Shown: one piece after another, positions 1 to 8,679 of the stretch
Position numbering within the stretch: position 1 is the stretch's first letter
Layout of the letters: each line of letters opens with the position of its first letter
Assembly: GCF_002532535.1 (NCBI RefSeq)
Contig: NZ_NQWI01000032.1
Coordinates: 1 to 47,499 of the forward strand
DNA length: 47,499 nucleotides
Direction of reading: 5' to 3'
Origin: Candidatus Viridilinea mediisalina
GTDB lineage: Bacteria; Chloroflexota; Chloroflexia; Chloroflexales; Chloroflexaceae
Notes under the pieces: model-generated
Database searches by the model: none
Told to the model about the DNA's origin: nothing
What the model saw: only the letters and a program-made list of their open reading frames with translations
Translations under genes and position numbers: made by a program

Positions 1-3
1 GTT

Positions 4-30
4 TTCGGGGAGGGCTTCGCCCTCCCCGAA
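4..30. terminator. GC-rich hairpin, possible terminator
   Basis: A perfect inverted repeat (TTCGGGGAGGG, loop CTTCG, CCCTCCCCGAA) lies downstream of the leftward gene at 131-523. There is no T-run after it on the minus strand, so it could equally be an RNA-stabilising or repetitive hairpin. The stem is certain; its role is inferred. Confidence 0.4.
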
Positions 31-130
31 CCCCCCCCTTTTACGATTCTTTATCTGAAGGACTATAGCATACCAGTTGCCCCGGCAATTGCCCTCAGTC
101 TGCCGGATGATGCGCTATGGTTCGGACGGC

Positions 131-523
131 TTAGGATGTTCTTGAAGCGTATGCAACCGCCACAAGGGCCAAGCCCCAGACCAACGTGATCACCTGAATG
201 CCTGCTGGGGTGCCCCAGAGTACGATTTGTAGACCAATCCATAAGACCAGCACGATCCCCTGGGTTAGGGCAGCACGCCACGCCCAGGCTCTATGTTGCC
301 AAGTAGCATAAGCAATACCAAGTGGAATCACCCCCATCACGACGACCAGGAAGAGGCCCGGGAGGACAAAGGTACGCAATGGCAGATACTCCAACATGGC
401 TAAGGAGAGACCCATAGCCGCGCCGCTGGGGTCGGCGAGCAGCATGGCACCACCAGCGAGGCCGTTCAGTCCAAGCAGGATGAGCAAGACGCGCAGCACA
501 GAACGCCAGATTGTTGGGTTCAT
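131..523 (-). CDS. Small four-helix membrane protein, function unknown
   Basis: This is a 130-residue protein made almost entirely of hydrophobic helices. I see about four membrane segments: around residues 8-28 (VLRVLLILLGLNGLAGG), 45-70, 80-98 and 105-125. The start was placed at the ATG on the minus strand at 523 because AAGGTG lies just upstream. A longer reading frame extends to 640, but there it only translates the H7 repeat. No catalytic motif is visible and I do not recognise the family. The TGGTATAAG end of H7 copy A sits about 7 bases before the ATG and could act as a -10 element giving a leaderless or nearly leaderless transcript (inference). Confidence 0.75.
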   Translation of the reverse strand: MNPTIWRSVLRVLLILLGLNGLAGGAMLLADPSGAAMGLSLAMLEYLPLRTFVLPGLFLVVVMGVIPLGIAYATWQHRAWAWRAALTQGIVLVLWIGLQIVLWGTPAGIQVITLVWGLALVAVAYASRTS

Positions 524-533
524 GTCACACCTT

Positions 534-690
534 ATACCAGTTACGATTGTAGATTGTAGATTGCAGATTGCCGAACACGGCGTTCCAATGGGCGTTAGCG
601 TTCTTGAACATGCCGCATGCCTAATGACATTCAAGCGCATTGAGACGCCATGTCCGGCTTTCAGCTATCGGCTATCGGATTTGATATTAC
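534..690. repeat. H7 repeat copy A (heptamer arrays plus inverted cores)
   Basis: The copy starts ATACCAGTTAC and ends GATATTAC. It holds a GATTGTA/GATTGCA 7-bp array, a core beginning GCCGAACACGGCG, a spacer, then a second core in inverted orientation (ending ACGCCATGTCCGGC) and CTATCGG heptamers. The two cores are near-perfect reverse complements, so this copy could form a long cruciform. The TAA stop of the gene at 687-1469 lies inside its right end. Confidence 0.85.
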
Positions 691-1469
691 AACCCAGTGC
701 CCGCTTCAACCAACTGCTTCCAATGCTCAACAAAACGGGTCGCTGGGGCACCATCAACAATGTCGTGATCAAAGCTCACGGTGACGCTGAGGTATTCACG
801 GATGGCGATCTGCCCGGCAACGACGCCCGGCTTGGTGGCGATGCCGCCCAGGGTGAATTGGAGGGTGTGGTTTGGTACGGGTAAGCCCCAGAAGCCGCCG
901 TTGCCAAACATGCCCAGGCTCGAAAGTGCTACGGTGCCGAAGTAGTGTTTGATCAAGTGGGGGTTGCTGAAGAGTACAGCGTAGAAGATCCGGCGCACCA
1001 CGCCGGGTAAGCGCACAAACCGGCGCAAAAATTGAGCCTCGTGGCTCTGCTCGGCGGATCCCTGGAAGTTGCGTAGCTCGTGGTGGAGCATAGCGACACT
1101 TTTGGTATTGACTGCCCGCAGAATGGCGGGGCGGATGCTGCGTCGCCCCGCTACCTCGACTTCGACGAGGGTGTTGACGTCTACTTCGTCAAAGATGATC
1201 AACTGGTTGCGCCAGTTGCGGTAGGCATGCATAGCCCGATGTGCGTTGAGCGCCTGGCCGAGGCAGGCCAAGATAAAGGCGGTAAACGAGAGCGCCGCCC
1301 CGGTCTGGGCCTGGTGGTTGCGTAACCGCTGACGTGCCTCGGTCACATCCACTTCGAGCAGGCCGTGAACAGTGTGTTTACGACGGCCCATGCGCCCACC
1401 ATCAACCATAGGTAGGCGCATGCGCGGGTACGGAATTTGTTGGTGAGGGGCGGATTTGAAGGCAATCAT
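687..1469 (-). CDS. Stand-alone 2-oxoacid dehydrogenase E2-type acyltransferase domain
   Basis: The 260 residues match the catalytic domain of dihydrolipoamide acyltransferases, a chloramphenicol-acetyltransferase-like fold. The clearest motif is SFDHDIVDGAPATRF near residues 230-244, matching the family DHRxxDG active-site signature with the His kept. No lipoyl or E1/E3-binding domain precedes it, so this is not a normal dehydrogenase E2; it may be a CoA-dependent acyltransferase with another acceptor. The ATG overlaps the stop of the upstream glycosyltransferase by 4 bases, so the two are almost certainly translationally coupled and may act on the same lipid or glycoside (inference). The stop codon lies in an H7 repeat. 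Confidence 0.8.
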   Translation of the reverse strand: MIAFKSAPHQQIPYPRMRLPMVDGGRMGRRKHTVHGLLEVDVTEARQRLRNHQAQTGAALSFTAFILACLGQALNAHRAMHAYRNWRNQLIIFDEVDVNTLVEVEVAGRRSIRPAILRAVNTKSVAMLHHELRNFQGSAEQSHEAQFLRRFVRLPGVVRRIFYAVLFSNPHLIKHYFGTVALSSLGMFGNGGFWGLPVPNHTLQFTLGGIATKPGVVAGQIAIREYLSVTVSFDHDIVDGAPATRFVEHWKQLVEAGTGL

Positions 1470-2737
1470 CGTATTGAGACCTCTCTAAAATAGCTCAGAA
1501 TTCGCGCCACCGCCCGGCCCACGCCATCGTCGCTACGCACACGCGCCCCCAGGGCTGCCGCACGTTCGCGCAAGCCCTGATCACCCACAGCCTGGTTGAG
1601 CGCGGCGGTGAGCGTGGTCGCATTTAGGCGCGCTTGGGGAATGGGCTTCGGCCCCACCCCCAGCGCTCTGATGCGCTCGCCCCAGAAGGGCTGATCAAAG
1701 TTGAAGGGGATGATCACGCTGGGCACCCCGGCGCGTACCCCCTCGGCGGTTGTGCCCGCACCCCCATGGTGTACCACCGCCGCCATGCGTGGAAAGAGCC
1801 AACTGTGCGGTACATCAGCAACCACACAGACGCTTGCGGGTACATGTGTGGGGCGTAATCCACCCCAGCCGGTGAGCATGACGCCGCGTTGGCCGCTGCG
1901 GGTCAATGCTTCCAGCGCCAGGGCGGCCAGGGCGGCGGGCCGTTGGCCCCCCATACTGCCGAAGCCAATGTAGATGGGCGGCGGGCCGTTGGCAAGGAAG
2001 GCCGCTAGTTCAGGGGGCGGTTGCCAAGTTGCTGGGGGCTGGGGCAGCCAAGCGCCCGTCACATGAATACCCGCAGGCCAATCAGCGGGGCGCGGGATGA
2101 CATGGGGACTATAGGCACCCAGTAGCGGACGCGCACTCAGGCTGCGATAGAAGCCCGCCGCGTTGCTCGGCGGCAAGCCATGCTGCTGACGAAACGCGTT
2201 GATGAAGGGGCGATACCACTGCCAGAGCACCTGAAGCATCAGTACGCCGGTGAGCCGGTTGGCAACCGTGCCGAAGCTGCGTTGCAACGGCCAACCGGGG
2301 GCCGGGAACGCCCCCGTGGGCAAGAGAGGCGTCGGCTCAACCAGGATCAAGGGAATCTGACGCAGGCTTGCGAGCGTCTCCGCCAAGGGCGCAAAGACCG
2401 CAAGGCTGATCAGGAGATCAGTCTCGCCGCAGGCCGCCAGTGCATCAGCAGCCATCTGCTGCGCCACCGGCGCAAGCAACGCACGCATCGCCGCAATCGT
2501 CTGGAGCGGATGGCTAGCGCCACGCTCCATCAACGCCCGTCCGGTTGGACTCGCCATAATCTGTTGGACATCGCCCCGCAGCGGGTAGGCTTCCAACCCA
2601 TGGGCTTGCACAAACGCCACAAAATCACGCGGTACAGCCAAACGCACGGCAACCCCCGCCGTGTGCAGGCCAAGCCCCAACTGGACACAAGGCTGAATAT
2701 CGCCACGTGAGCCTGCCGCAAAGATGGTTGTACGCAT
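1466..2737 (-). CDS. UGT-type (GT1-like) glycosyltransferase
   Basis: This is a 423-residue GT-B glycosyltransferase of the macrolide/sterol-glucosyltransferase type. The N-terminus (TIFAAGSRGDIQP) is the typical acceptor-domain start. The C-terminal nucleotide-sugar site is clear near residues 310-350: VADVPHSWLFPRMAAVVHHG, then GAGTTAEG and PFNFDQPFWGERI. Length is normal. The enzyme would move a sugar from a nucleotide donor to a hydrophobic acceptor such as a sterol, hopanoid, carotenoid or lipid; the acceptor cannot be read from the sequence. AGGAAG upstream of the ATG supports the start. It overlaps the E2-type acyltransferase by 4 bases, suggesting a two-gene glycolipid or acyl-glycoside module. 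Confidence 0.88.
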   Translation of the reverse strand: MRTTIFAAGSRGDIQPCVQLGLGLHTAGVAVRLAVPRDFVAFVQAHGLEAYPLRGDVQQIMASPTGRALMERGASHPLQTIAAMRALLAPVAQQMAADALAACGETDLLISLAVFAPLAETLASLRQIPLILVEPTPLLPTGAFPAPGWPLQRSFGTVANRLTGVLMLQVLWQWYRPFINAFRQQHGLPPSNAAGFYRSLSARPLLGAYSPHVIPRPADWPAGIHVTGAWLPQPPATWQPPPELAAFLANGPPPIYIGFGSMGGQRPAALAALALEALTRSGQRGVMLTGWGGLRPTHVPASVCVVADVPHSWLFPRMAAVVHHGGAGTTAEGVRAGVPSVIIPFNFDQPFWGERIRALGVGPKPIPQARLNATTLTAALNQAVGDQGLRERAAALGARVRSDDGVGRAVARILSYFREVSIR

Positions 2738-2826
2738 GCTGGCAACTTCCTAGCACTATCCTGTGCAGCAGGTATGGTAACACTTTTTGTTAGGGATGGT
2801 TCATGAGTAGGAATGGCGCACTCGCT

Positions 2827-2835
2827 TGTTATAAT
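2827..2835 (+). promoter_or_regulatory. Extended -10 promoter candidate
   Basis: TGTTATAAT fits the TGnTATAAT extended -10 pattern about 100 bases before the ATPase gene, in the 200-bp divergent gap. No good -35 is visible. Confidence 0.4.
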
Positions 2836-2937
2836 GGTCAGCAATGAGGTACGATGCCCCCATCCCTTGAGTGCTTCCAGAACATGCACCCCTAGTTTCT
2901 CTCTTCCTAATTTTCTCTCTTCTGCAAGGTAACGCCT

Positions 2938-4485
2938 ATGCGCTGGTTCAATGTAGCTGGCCCTTGTCGGCCTGAGATTCACTATATGCTGCCGCCACTG
3001 GCTCGCTTGCCCGAGCTGGATCGCTTAATTGCCCAACAGTCCTACTTTGTGCTGCACGCCCCGCGCCAGACCGGCAAGACAACTGCGATGCTGGCGTTGG
3101 CTCAGGCGTTGACGGCGAGCGGCCACTGGACGGCGATTATGCTCTCGGTTGAGGTGGGTGCCCCGTTTTCCGCCAGCCTAGAGCAGGCTGAAGCAGCGAT
3201 TCTGGATGCTTGGCGTAGTACTATTCAACACCGCTTGCCGCCAGAGTTGCAACCACCACCCTGGCCCTCATCCTCCGCAGGTCATCAGATCAGGGCCGCC
3301 CTGCGAACCTGGGCGCAACATTCCCCACGCCCGCTGGTGATCTTGATTGATGAGATTGACTCGTTGCAGGATGCGACGCTGATCACCGTCTTACGCCAAC
3401 TGCGCACAGGCTACCCCGACCGGCCCACCGGCTTTCCCCACGCCCTAGCCCTGATCGGCATGCGCGATGTGCGCGACTACAAGGTGGCATCGGGCGGCAG
3501 CACCCGCCTGGGCACCGCCAGCCCCTTTAACATCAAGACCCGTTCGTTGACGCTGGGCAATTTCACTGCCGAGGATGTTGCCCAACTCTACGAGCAGCAT
3601 ACCAGCGCGACGGGCCAGGTCTTTGAACCCGCAGCAAGCGCCCTAGCCTTCACGCTCACCCAAGGCCAGCCCTGGTTGGTCAATGCGCTGGCGAAAGTTG
3701 CGGTGGAAGAGCTCGCCCCCGACCCCGCAACACCCATCACGCCAGCCTTGATCACTGCGGCCAAAGATGTCCTAATCGAGCGCCAAGATACCCATTTGGA
3801 CAGCCTAGCCGAGCGCTTGCGCGAGCCACGGGTGCGGGCGGTGGTGGAGCCGATACTGGCTGGTTCAATCTTGGGCAATCTGCCCCCCGATGATCTACGC
3901 TTTGTGCAAGACCTTGGGCTGATCAGGGTTGATCGGCAGCACGGCTTGCTGATTGCCAATCCGATCTACCACGAAGTCATCCCACGCGTCTTGGCAGGCA
4001 CGACATTTGCCTCACTGCCCTACAGCGCCCCGACCTGGCTCACTGAAACGGGGGAACTCGATCCCCAGCGGCTGCTGGAGGCCTTCTTGTCCTTTTGGCG
4101 GCAGCATGGTGAACTGCTGTTGGGCAGCGCACCCTATGCCGAAATTGCCCCCCACCTCGTCCTCATGGCCTTCCTGCACCGGGTTGCCAATGGCGGCGGC
4201 AGTATCGAACGGGAATACGCGATCGGGCGTAGACGCATGGCTCTCTGCCTGCGCTACGGGAAGCTGTGCTTAGGCATGGAACTCAAGGTCTGGCGCGAAG
4301 GCCGCCCCGACCCGCTGGCCGAGGGTCTGGCCCAACTGGATGGCTACCTGGCCGGGTTGGGGCTCGCCACCGGCTGGCTCGTGATCTTCGACCAGCGCCC
4401 GGGGCTGCCGCCAATCGCCGAGCGCACCAGCGCCACCAGCGCCACCACGCCGGGCGGGCGGACGGTGACACTGGTGCGGGGGTGA
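2938..4485 (+). CDS. AAA ATPase with degenerate C-terminal PD-(D/E)XK domain
   Basis: This 515-residue protein resembles the large prokaryotic AAA-ATPase-like/PDDEXK_9 group found near mobile and defence genes. Walker A is HAPRQTGKTTAM (about residues 39-50) and Walker B is LVILIDEIDSL (about 132-142). The C-terminal part (about 420-500) has the layout of a PD-(D/E)XK nuclease: EREYAIGRRRMALCL followed by LGMELKVW. In active relatives the first segment usually reads GR.R.D; here Ala stands where the metal-binding Asp is expected, while the E-x-K is kept. The nuclease half may therefore be inactive (inference). AAGGT lies before the ATG. The gene is solitary and divergent from the glycosyltransferase. 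Confidence 0.8.
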   Translation: MRWFNVAGPCRPEIHYMLPPLARLPELDRLIAQQSYFVLHAPRQTGKTTAMLALAQALTASGHWTAIMLSVEVGAPFSASLEQAEAAILDAWRSTIQHRLPPELQPPPWPSSSAGHQIRAALRTWAQHSPRPLVILIDEIDSLQDATLITVLRQLRTGYPDRPTGFPHALALIGMRDVRDYKVASGGSTRLGTASPFNIKTRSLTLGNFTAEDVAQLYEQHTSATGQVFEPAASALAFTLTQGQPWLVNALAKVAVEELAPDPATPITPALITAAKDVLIERQDTHLDSLAERLREPRVRAVVEPILAGSILGNLPPDDLRFVQDLGLIRVDRQHGLLIANPIYHEVIPRVLAGTTFASLPYSAPTWLTETGELDPQRLLEAFLSFWRQHGELLLGSAPYAEIAPHLVLMAFLHRVANGGGSIEREYAIGRRRMALCLRYGKLCLGMELKVWREGRPDPLAEGLAQLDGYLAGLGLATGWLVIFDQRPGLPPIAERTSATSATTPGGRTVTLVRG

Positions 4486-4486
4486 C

Positions 4487-4650
4487 GCGAGGACGCGAGA
4501 GGCGAGAACGAGAGGACGAGAGGACGCGAGAGGCGAGAACGAGAGGACGAGAGGACGAGAGAGGCGAGGACGAGAGGACGAGAGAGGCGAGGACGCGAGA
4601 GGCGAGGACGAGAGGACGCGAGAGGCGAGAACGAGAGGACGAGAAGCTCT
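4487..4650. repeat. Low-complexity GAGGACGAGAGG minisatellite
   Basis: About 160 bases of imperfect tandem GACGCGAGAGGCGAGAACGAGAGG units begin just after the ATPase stop. Reading frames across it give only Arg/Glu/Ser-rich shadow peptides, so I call it noncoding. It is almost purely purine on the + strand. Confidence 0.85.
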
Positions 4651-4654
4651 CGCG

Positions 4655-4790
4655 TCCTCGCAACAGGCTCAACCACCGAGCCAGCGTCGCGGTGGCGCGG
4701 CAGTGCGGTGGCTGAGCCTGTCGAAGCCACCGCGAGGTCGCCTGCCAACCCAAGGCTCCTTCGCGCTAAGAAATGGTTTCAGAAACGGCC
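4655..4790. repeat. Dispersed GGCTTCGACAGGCTCAGCC-type repeat
   Basis: This intergenic stretch carries a hairpin-forming GTGGCTGAGCCTGTCGAAG block followed by GCCACCGCGAGGTCGCCTG and CCAACCCAAGGCTCCTTCG. The same series occurs inverted at about 38917-38985, where it is amplified in tandem, so both are copies of one dispersed repeat. Confidence 0.75.
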
Positions 4791-4814
4791 TTTCAGCTTT
4801 ACCGTCGTAGTGCC

Positions 4815-4878
4815 GACGTTAGTCGGCATCCAATGGCAACCTACGACCTCAGCCGACTAATGTCGGCACTACCTACGG
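4815..4878. repeat. Short palindromic MITE-like repeat, internal part only
   Basis: Long inverted arms GTAGTGCCGACGTTAGTCGG and GCCGACTAATGTCGGCACTA flank a short spacer. The same arm type occurs at 39237-39310 and a related one at 26700-26760 and 33185-33225. The terminal GAGGCTGTCTGAAAA repeats seen in the fuller copies are missing here. Confidence 0.7.
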
Positions 4879-4894
4879 CACAAACAGGAACGTT

Positions 4895-7800
4895 TCACCG
4901 CCGCACGAGTGGCAGGTAGACCCGCTGCTCTGTTGAGTCGTGTGTAGCAGTTGGGGACGGCCCAGGGGTACTCGATGGCCCAGGGGTACTCGATGGCCCA
5001 GGGGTACTCGATGGCCCAGGGGTACTCGATGGCCCTGGCGTACTCGATGGCCCTGGCGTACTCGACGGCCCTGGCGTACTCGACGGCCCTGGCGTACTCG
5101 ACGGCCCTGGCGTACTCGATGGCCCTGGCGTACTCGATGGGCGAGGGGTAACTGTTGCTGTGTGGGTTGCCGAGGGACTCGCTGTAGGTGTGGGGGTTGG
5201 CGGTGGGGCCAAGGGGTCGCTGGCAATCCGTTCGACGGCCCCAATGTCGCAGGCCGCACCCACGGGCCGCGCTTGGCCGCGCTGGTCGGTGGCCGGGCAG
5301 GTGTTGCCCGCTGCATTGAGCGCCGGGCTATCCTCGTAGGGCGGATGGGTCAACGTTGCTCCACCATAGTCACCAAGTGGGGCGAGGCGCGGATCCAGGG
5401 GCGCTTGGCGCGTGCCGCCTTGATCGCCGGTGGCGTCAAAGCCACATGTCTCGTCACCAATCACGTTGTAGCCGCCAGAACTGAGGTTGCCCGGTCGGGT
5501 GGCGACATCACTAGGGAACGCACATTCACGGTTACCGTTAGCAGCAATAATGTTGCCCGTTGCGGTAACACTGGCGCCAGACCAGTAGATGCCCCCGCCA
5601 AAGCGGGCGTTGTTGTTGGTCAGGGTATTGAAGGCGAAGCGCAATGCATGTGGCGTGGTACTCGAGATTTGAACTGCTGCACCAAAGTCGGCCTGATTGC
5701 CACTAAAGGTGACCTGCTCGATGACGCTCTGGGAGGTTGCATTATTCGTGAGGAAAGAGAGACCACCACCACCACCACCACTCGTATTATTGACCAGCGC
5801 ACTACGCTCAATCCGCAGGTACGCCAATGGATTGGATGAGAAGGTGGAGAAGTAGACCCCACCGCCACGCTCCTCAGCCGTATTGTCGCGCATAACGCTG
5901 TCTACAAGCTCCAATGAACCAAGGGGATCATAATCAAAGAAGCGAAATGAGAGACGACTGCCCACGCCGCCGCCATTGACGCCCGCACGGTTGTTGTGGA
6001 TCAGGCTCCGTTCGATCCGCATCTGTCCATCGTTGTGAAGACCGCCCCCGGTTCCTTCGGCGCGATTGTTTTCCACCACCACATCAATCAGGGTCACATT
6101 GCCAAACTGGTTTGAGAGCGCACCACCATTCTCTGGCGTGGCCCCATTCCGCAGCGTCAGATTGCGGAGCGTCACACTTGTTTCACGGGTGACGCGGATG
6201 ATCTGATCGATCGCCCCACCATCAATGATCGTCTGCCCTGGCCCGGCCCCTTCAATCGTGAGGGTGTCGTTAATCACCAGTGGCCCGGCCCCGCTCAGGC
6301 TGAGTTGGTAGACCCCGGCGTCCAGTTCGAGGATGTTGGCTCCTGGCAGTTCATTGGTCAAGGCGACCGCCTCGCGCAGGGCACAATCTTCAACCGTGCA
6401 GGTACTGTTATCATCGCTGGTCTTGGTGACAATTGAACCTGCCGTGCTAAAAGTGGGCGACAGGTCGAGGAAGATGTTGTTGGTACACTTGACGCGCAAG
6501 TTGGCGGCGAGCAGAGCGCGGTTGGGCAAGGTCACGTTGGCACTGCCGCTATTGGGCGTGCTGGCGAGCAGGGTGGTGTAGCTGGCCCCCGCATCCTCGG
6601 TCAGATCGATCTGGACATTGGCGCAACTAATCGGTGCCAGGTCGGTGTTAGCAACATCCCACTGCAGCGGGATCTGGGCGCCTTGGGCGAAGCGTTCGCC
6701 ACCGGCAATACTCGTGATCTGGAACGGGCCAGCAGCGGCCACGACCGCCAGGGTCGTCGTATCGAAGGCGAAGGCCCCCGCACCGGGGCGGTTATCGCGG
6801 GCGGTGAAGCGAAAGGTGAGCGTGCGATTCGTCGTTGGCAGCACCTCACCCACCGAATCCTCACGGGTCACAATATTGAGATAGCGCGGGAAGAGCCGGT
6901 TCGGGCTGGCGCTCGGCGGAGAGGAACGAAACAACGGACGTGCCCCGTCATCGCTCAGCGGCGGCGAGGCTGGCCCTAGGTCGTACTGTTCCCAGGTGAA
7001 AGTAAGCGGGTCGCCATCAGGATCACTGGCCGTGCCAAGCAGCTCGAAGGGCGTGCGCGCCGGGATCGTATAGCTGGGGCCAGCATTGACCACGGGCGGG
7101 CTGTTGCCGGTGGGTATGCTGGTGCCGCCACAAGGTAACACCGAAGGCTGCACCAAGAAGCTCTGCATTTGCAACAAACTATACAGATGAAAATAGAGAT
7201 CAGCTTGATCCTGCACGTTCTCAGGTGCACAAACACCAGGATAGGCCATAATGGTGGAGCCGCTCCCAGGTTCATAGGCTGAATCGTCGGCTCGATTCGG
7301 CCCAAAAACACCAAACTCTTGACCACAAATCCCGCTTGAACTGTTGAATGTATGGCTTGCACCAAACTGATGCCCGATCTCATGAGCAAATATTTTCAAT
7401 AGATTGGCTGTTGTTGGTTGGCTCAAACCGCTGTTGGCGATAGCCTTTTGATGCTGTGGGCCACTGCAATGAAGGCCGAAGCCAACTCCGCCGCTCTCGG
7501 TGGTAAGCAGATGACCAATGTCGAAATTGGCTGGCCCAATCCGATTCAGCGTCTCTGTATTGTTGAGTGTGCCTAATAGAAGCCGATCATCGCCATCAGG
7601 ATCATTGGGGTAGGGATCGGTCTCCGGATCAAGAAAGAAGAGTTGGTCGGTATTGGCGACGAGCGTAAAGCGCACCGCCATGTCACGCTCGAAGATCGCA
7701 TTGGTCGCATTGACGAGCGCGACCACTTCGGCCATGACACTCGCGGTCGTTCCGCCGTGGAACTGGGCATACTCGCCGGTGGTAGCAATCGCCAAGCGAA

Positions 7801-8452
7801 AGTCGCGGCGCATGCTGCCATTACTGCCACTCTGGGCGCTGGTCATGGCTGGTGCGTGATCGTGATCGAGATCAGGTTTAGGGAGAAATTCGATCTGCGG
7901 TAGATCACTGGACGCAAAGGCGATATGCAGAGTGCGATCCGACACCCCATACGGCGTAACATAGCTGCTCGTCGTCGGCCCAATGATAATGGCGTGGTAG
8001 CCTTGCTGCGTACGGGCGAGGCGGGCGATCACGCTGGGCGCATCCTGTTGCTGCCCGAGGTAGGTGCGGATCTGGGGGTAGCGCGCCGCGAGGCCCGGTT
8101 CCATAATTGGACTATGCACGAAGGCAAAGGCGGCCATACTGCCATCGGGCAGAGGCAGATCGAGCAGCACCGCCTGCTGCCATGCCTGCGGACTCTGCTC
8201 ATCGGGCGCGGCAGCCAAGGCCGCATCAAGCTCTGCCTCCACCGCCTGGATCGTTAGGTAGTGGCGGGGCTGCTCACGCGGTGCCTCCAGCGCCGGGTGG
8301 AGCATATCGCTGTTGGGCCACTGCCAGAACGATGAGTCAATCGGCGCGGGCGCCGCAGTAAGCGGCGTGGGCGGTGCGTGCCGCGACAAACCAAGCGCGA
8401 GCATGGTGAACGTGGCCACAACAAGGCCATAGAGCAGCAGACGAGGAAGCAT
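4895..8452 (-). CDS. Secreted metzincin metalloprotease with beta-helix and Pro-rich stalk
   Basis: An exported protein of about 1,185 residues. The start at 8452 is supported by AAAGGA upstream and a signal peptide (MLPRLLLYGLVVATFTMLAL). A zinc protease domain occupies roughly residues 180-440, with the metzincin site HEIGHQFGASH at 357-367 and a Met-turn-like TIMAYPGVC, as in reprolysin-like proteases. A PKD/cadherin-like segment follows (from about 447: NAGPSYTIPARTPFELLG), then a right-handed beta-helix beginning CTVEDCALREAV near 684. Residues about 1100-1175 are tandem GPSSTP units, and the protein ends VYLPLVRR, as does the giant protein at 22586. It probably acts outside the cell as an adhesive or degradative enzyme; the substrate is unknown. 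The gene is monocistronic, with a terminator-like hairpin upstream. Confidence 0.88.
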   Translation of the reverse strand: MLPRLLLYGLVVATFTMLALGLSRHAPPTPLTAAPAPIDSSFWQWPNSDMLHPALEAPREQPRHYLTIQAVEAELDAALAAAPDEQSPQAWQQAVLLDLPLPDGSMAAFAFVHSPIMEPGLAARYPQIRTYLGQQQDAPSVIARLARTQQGYHAIIIGPTTSSYVTPYGVSDRTLHIAFASSDLPQIEFLPKPDLDHDHAPAMTSAQSGSNGSMRRDFRLAIATTGEYAQFHGGTTASVMAEVVALVNATNAIFERDMAVRFTLVANTDQLFFLDPETDPYPNDPDGDDRLLLGTLNNTETLNRIGPANFDIGHLLTTESGGVGFGLHCSGPQHQKAIANSGLSQPTTANLLKIFAHEIGHQFGASHTFNSSSGICGQEFGVFGPNRADDSAYEPGSGSTIMAYPGVCAPENVQDQADLYFHLYSLLQMQSFLVQPSVLPCGGTSIPTGNSPPVVNAGPSYTIPARTPFELLGTASDPDGDPLTFTWEQYDLGPASPPLSDDGARPLFRSSPPSASPNRLFPRYLNIVTREDSVGEVLPTTNRTLTFRFTARDNRPGAGAFAFDTTTLAVVAAAGPFQITSIAGGERFAQGAQIPLQWDVANTDLAPISCANVQIDLTEDAGASYTTLLASTPNSGSANVTLPNRALLAANLRVKCTNNIFLDLSPTFSTAGSIVTKTSDDNSTCTVEDCALREAVALTNELPGANILELDAGVYQLSLSGAGPLVINDTLTIEGAGPGQTIIDGGAIDQIIRVTRETSVTLRNLTLRNGATPENGGALSNQFGNVTLIDVVVENNRAEGTGGGLHNDGQMRIERSLIHNNRAGVNGGGVGSRLSFRFFDYDPLGSLELVDSVMRDNTAEERGGGVYFSTFSSNPLAYLRIERSALVNNTSGGGGGGLSFLTNNATSQSVIEQVTFSGNQADFGAAVQISSTTPHALRFAFNTLTNNNARFGGGIYWSGASVTATGNIIAANGNRECAFPSDVATRPGNLSSGGYNVIGDETCGFDATGDQGGTRQAPLDPRLAPLGDYGGATLTHPPYEDSPALNAAGNTCPATDQRGQARPVGAACDIGAVERIASDPLAPPPTPTPTASPSATHTATVTPRPSSTPGPSSTPGPSSTPGPSSTPGPSSTPGPSSTPGPSSTPGPSSTPGPSSTPGPSSTPGPSPTATHDSTEQRVYLPLVRR
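4955..5150. repeat. 18-bp coding minisatellite (GPSSTP units)
   Basis: About eleven 18-bp units (GCCCAGGGGTACTCGATG and variants) encode the Pro/Ser/Thr stalk of the metalloprotease. Units fall into two blocks: CAGGGG and CTGGCG variants. Copy number is likely to vary between strains. Confidence 0.9.
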
Positions 8453-8510
8453 GTGGGTTCCTTTACTATACAAGCACACCCGAAAGAAATCCGCCTATTA
8501 GTAAGTAGCC

Positions 8511-8549
8511 AAAAGCCCCCTTTTGCGCTTGTGCAAAAGGGGCTTTTTG
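8511..8549. terminator. Strong hairpin terminator, possibly bidirectional
   Basis: AAAAGCCCCCTTTTGC and GCAAAAGGGGCTTTTT form a long A/T-flanked stem with one bulge. It has a T-run on both strands. It sits upstream of the leftward metalloprotease gene and before the rightward gene at 8680, so it insulates these units from read-through. Confidence 0.75.
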
Positions 8550-8550
8550 G

Positions 8551-8566
8551 ATGACAATGTTGTCAT
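8551..8566. promoter_or_regulatory. Operator-like inverted repeat
   Basis: ATGACAA-TG-TTGTCAT is a perfect 7-2-7 inverted repeat in the divergent region between the metalloprotease and the nuclease-fold gene. It looks like a dimeric repressor site, but no regulator gene is adjacent. Confidence 0.35.
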
Positions 8567-8619
8567 CTAGGGCGCGGCGGGTGCATGTGGGGGCCAAGTG
8601 CCCTTTGGTGCATGTCAAT

Positions 8620-8628
8620 TGGTATAAT
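8620..8628 (+). promoter_or_regulatory. Extended -10 promoter candidate
   Basis: TGGTATAAT lies about 50 bases before the ATG at 8680. It matches the extended -10 pattern and is the same string found at the right end of H7 copy B. No convincing -35 precedes it. Confidence 0.5.
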
Positions 8629-8679
8629 GATTGGGCTTAGTAGGGTAACGTGGCTACAAACCCTCCATGGGGAGTTCAT

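Noticed and set aside
4266-4753. Arg/Glu/Ser-rich frames on both strands after the ATPase
   Set aside because: They only translate the GAGGACGAGAGG minisatellite and a dispersed repeat.
4940-5839. 299-residue + strand frame starting with GTRWPRG repeats
   Set aside because: Complement of the GPSSTP minisatellite and beta-helix of the metalloprotease.
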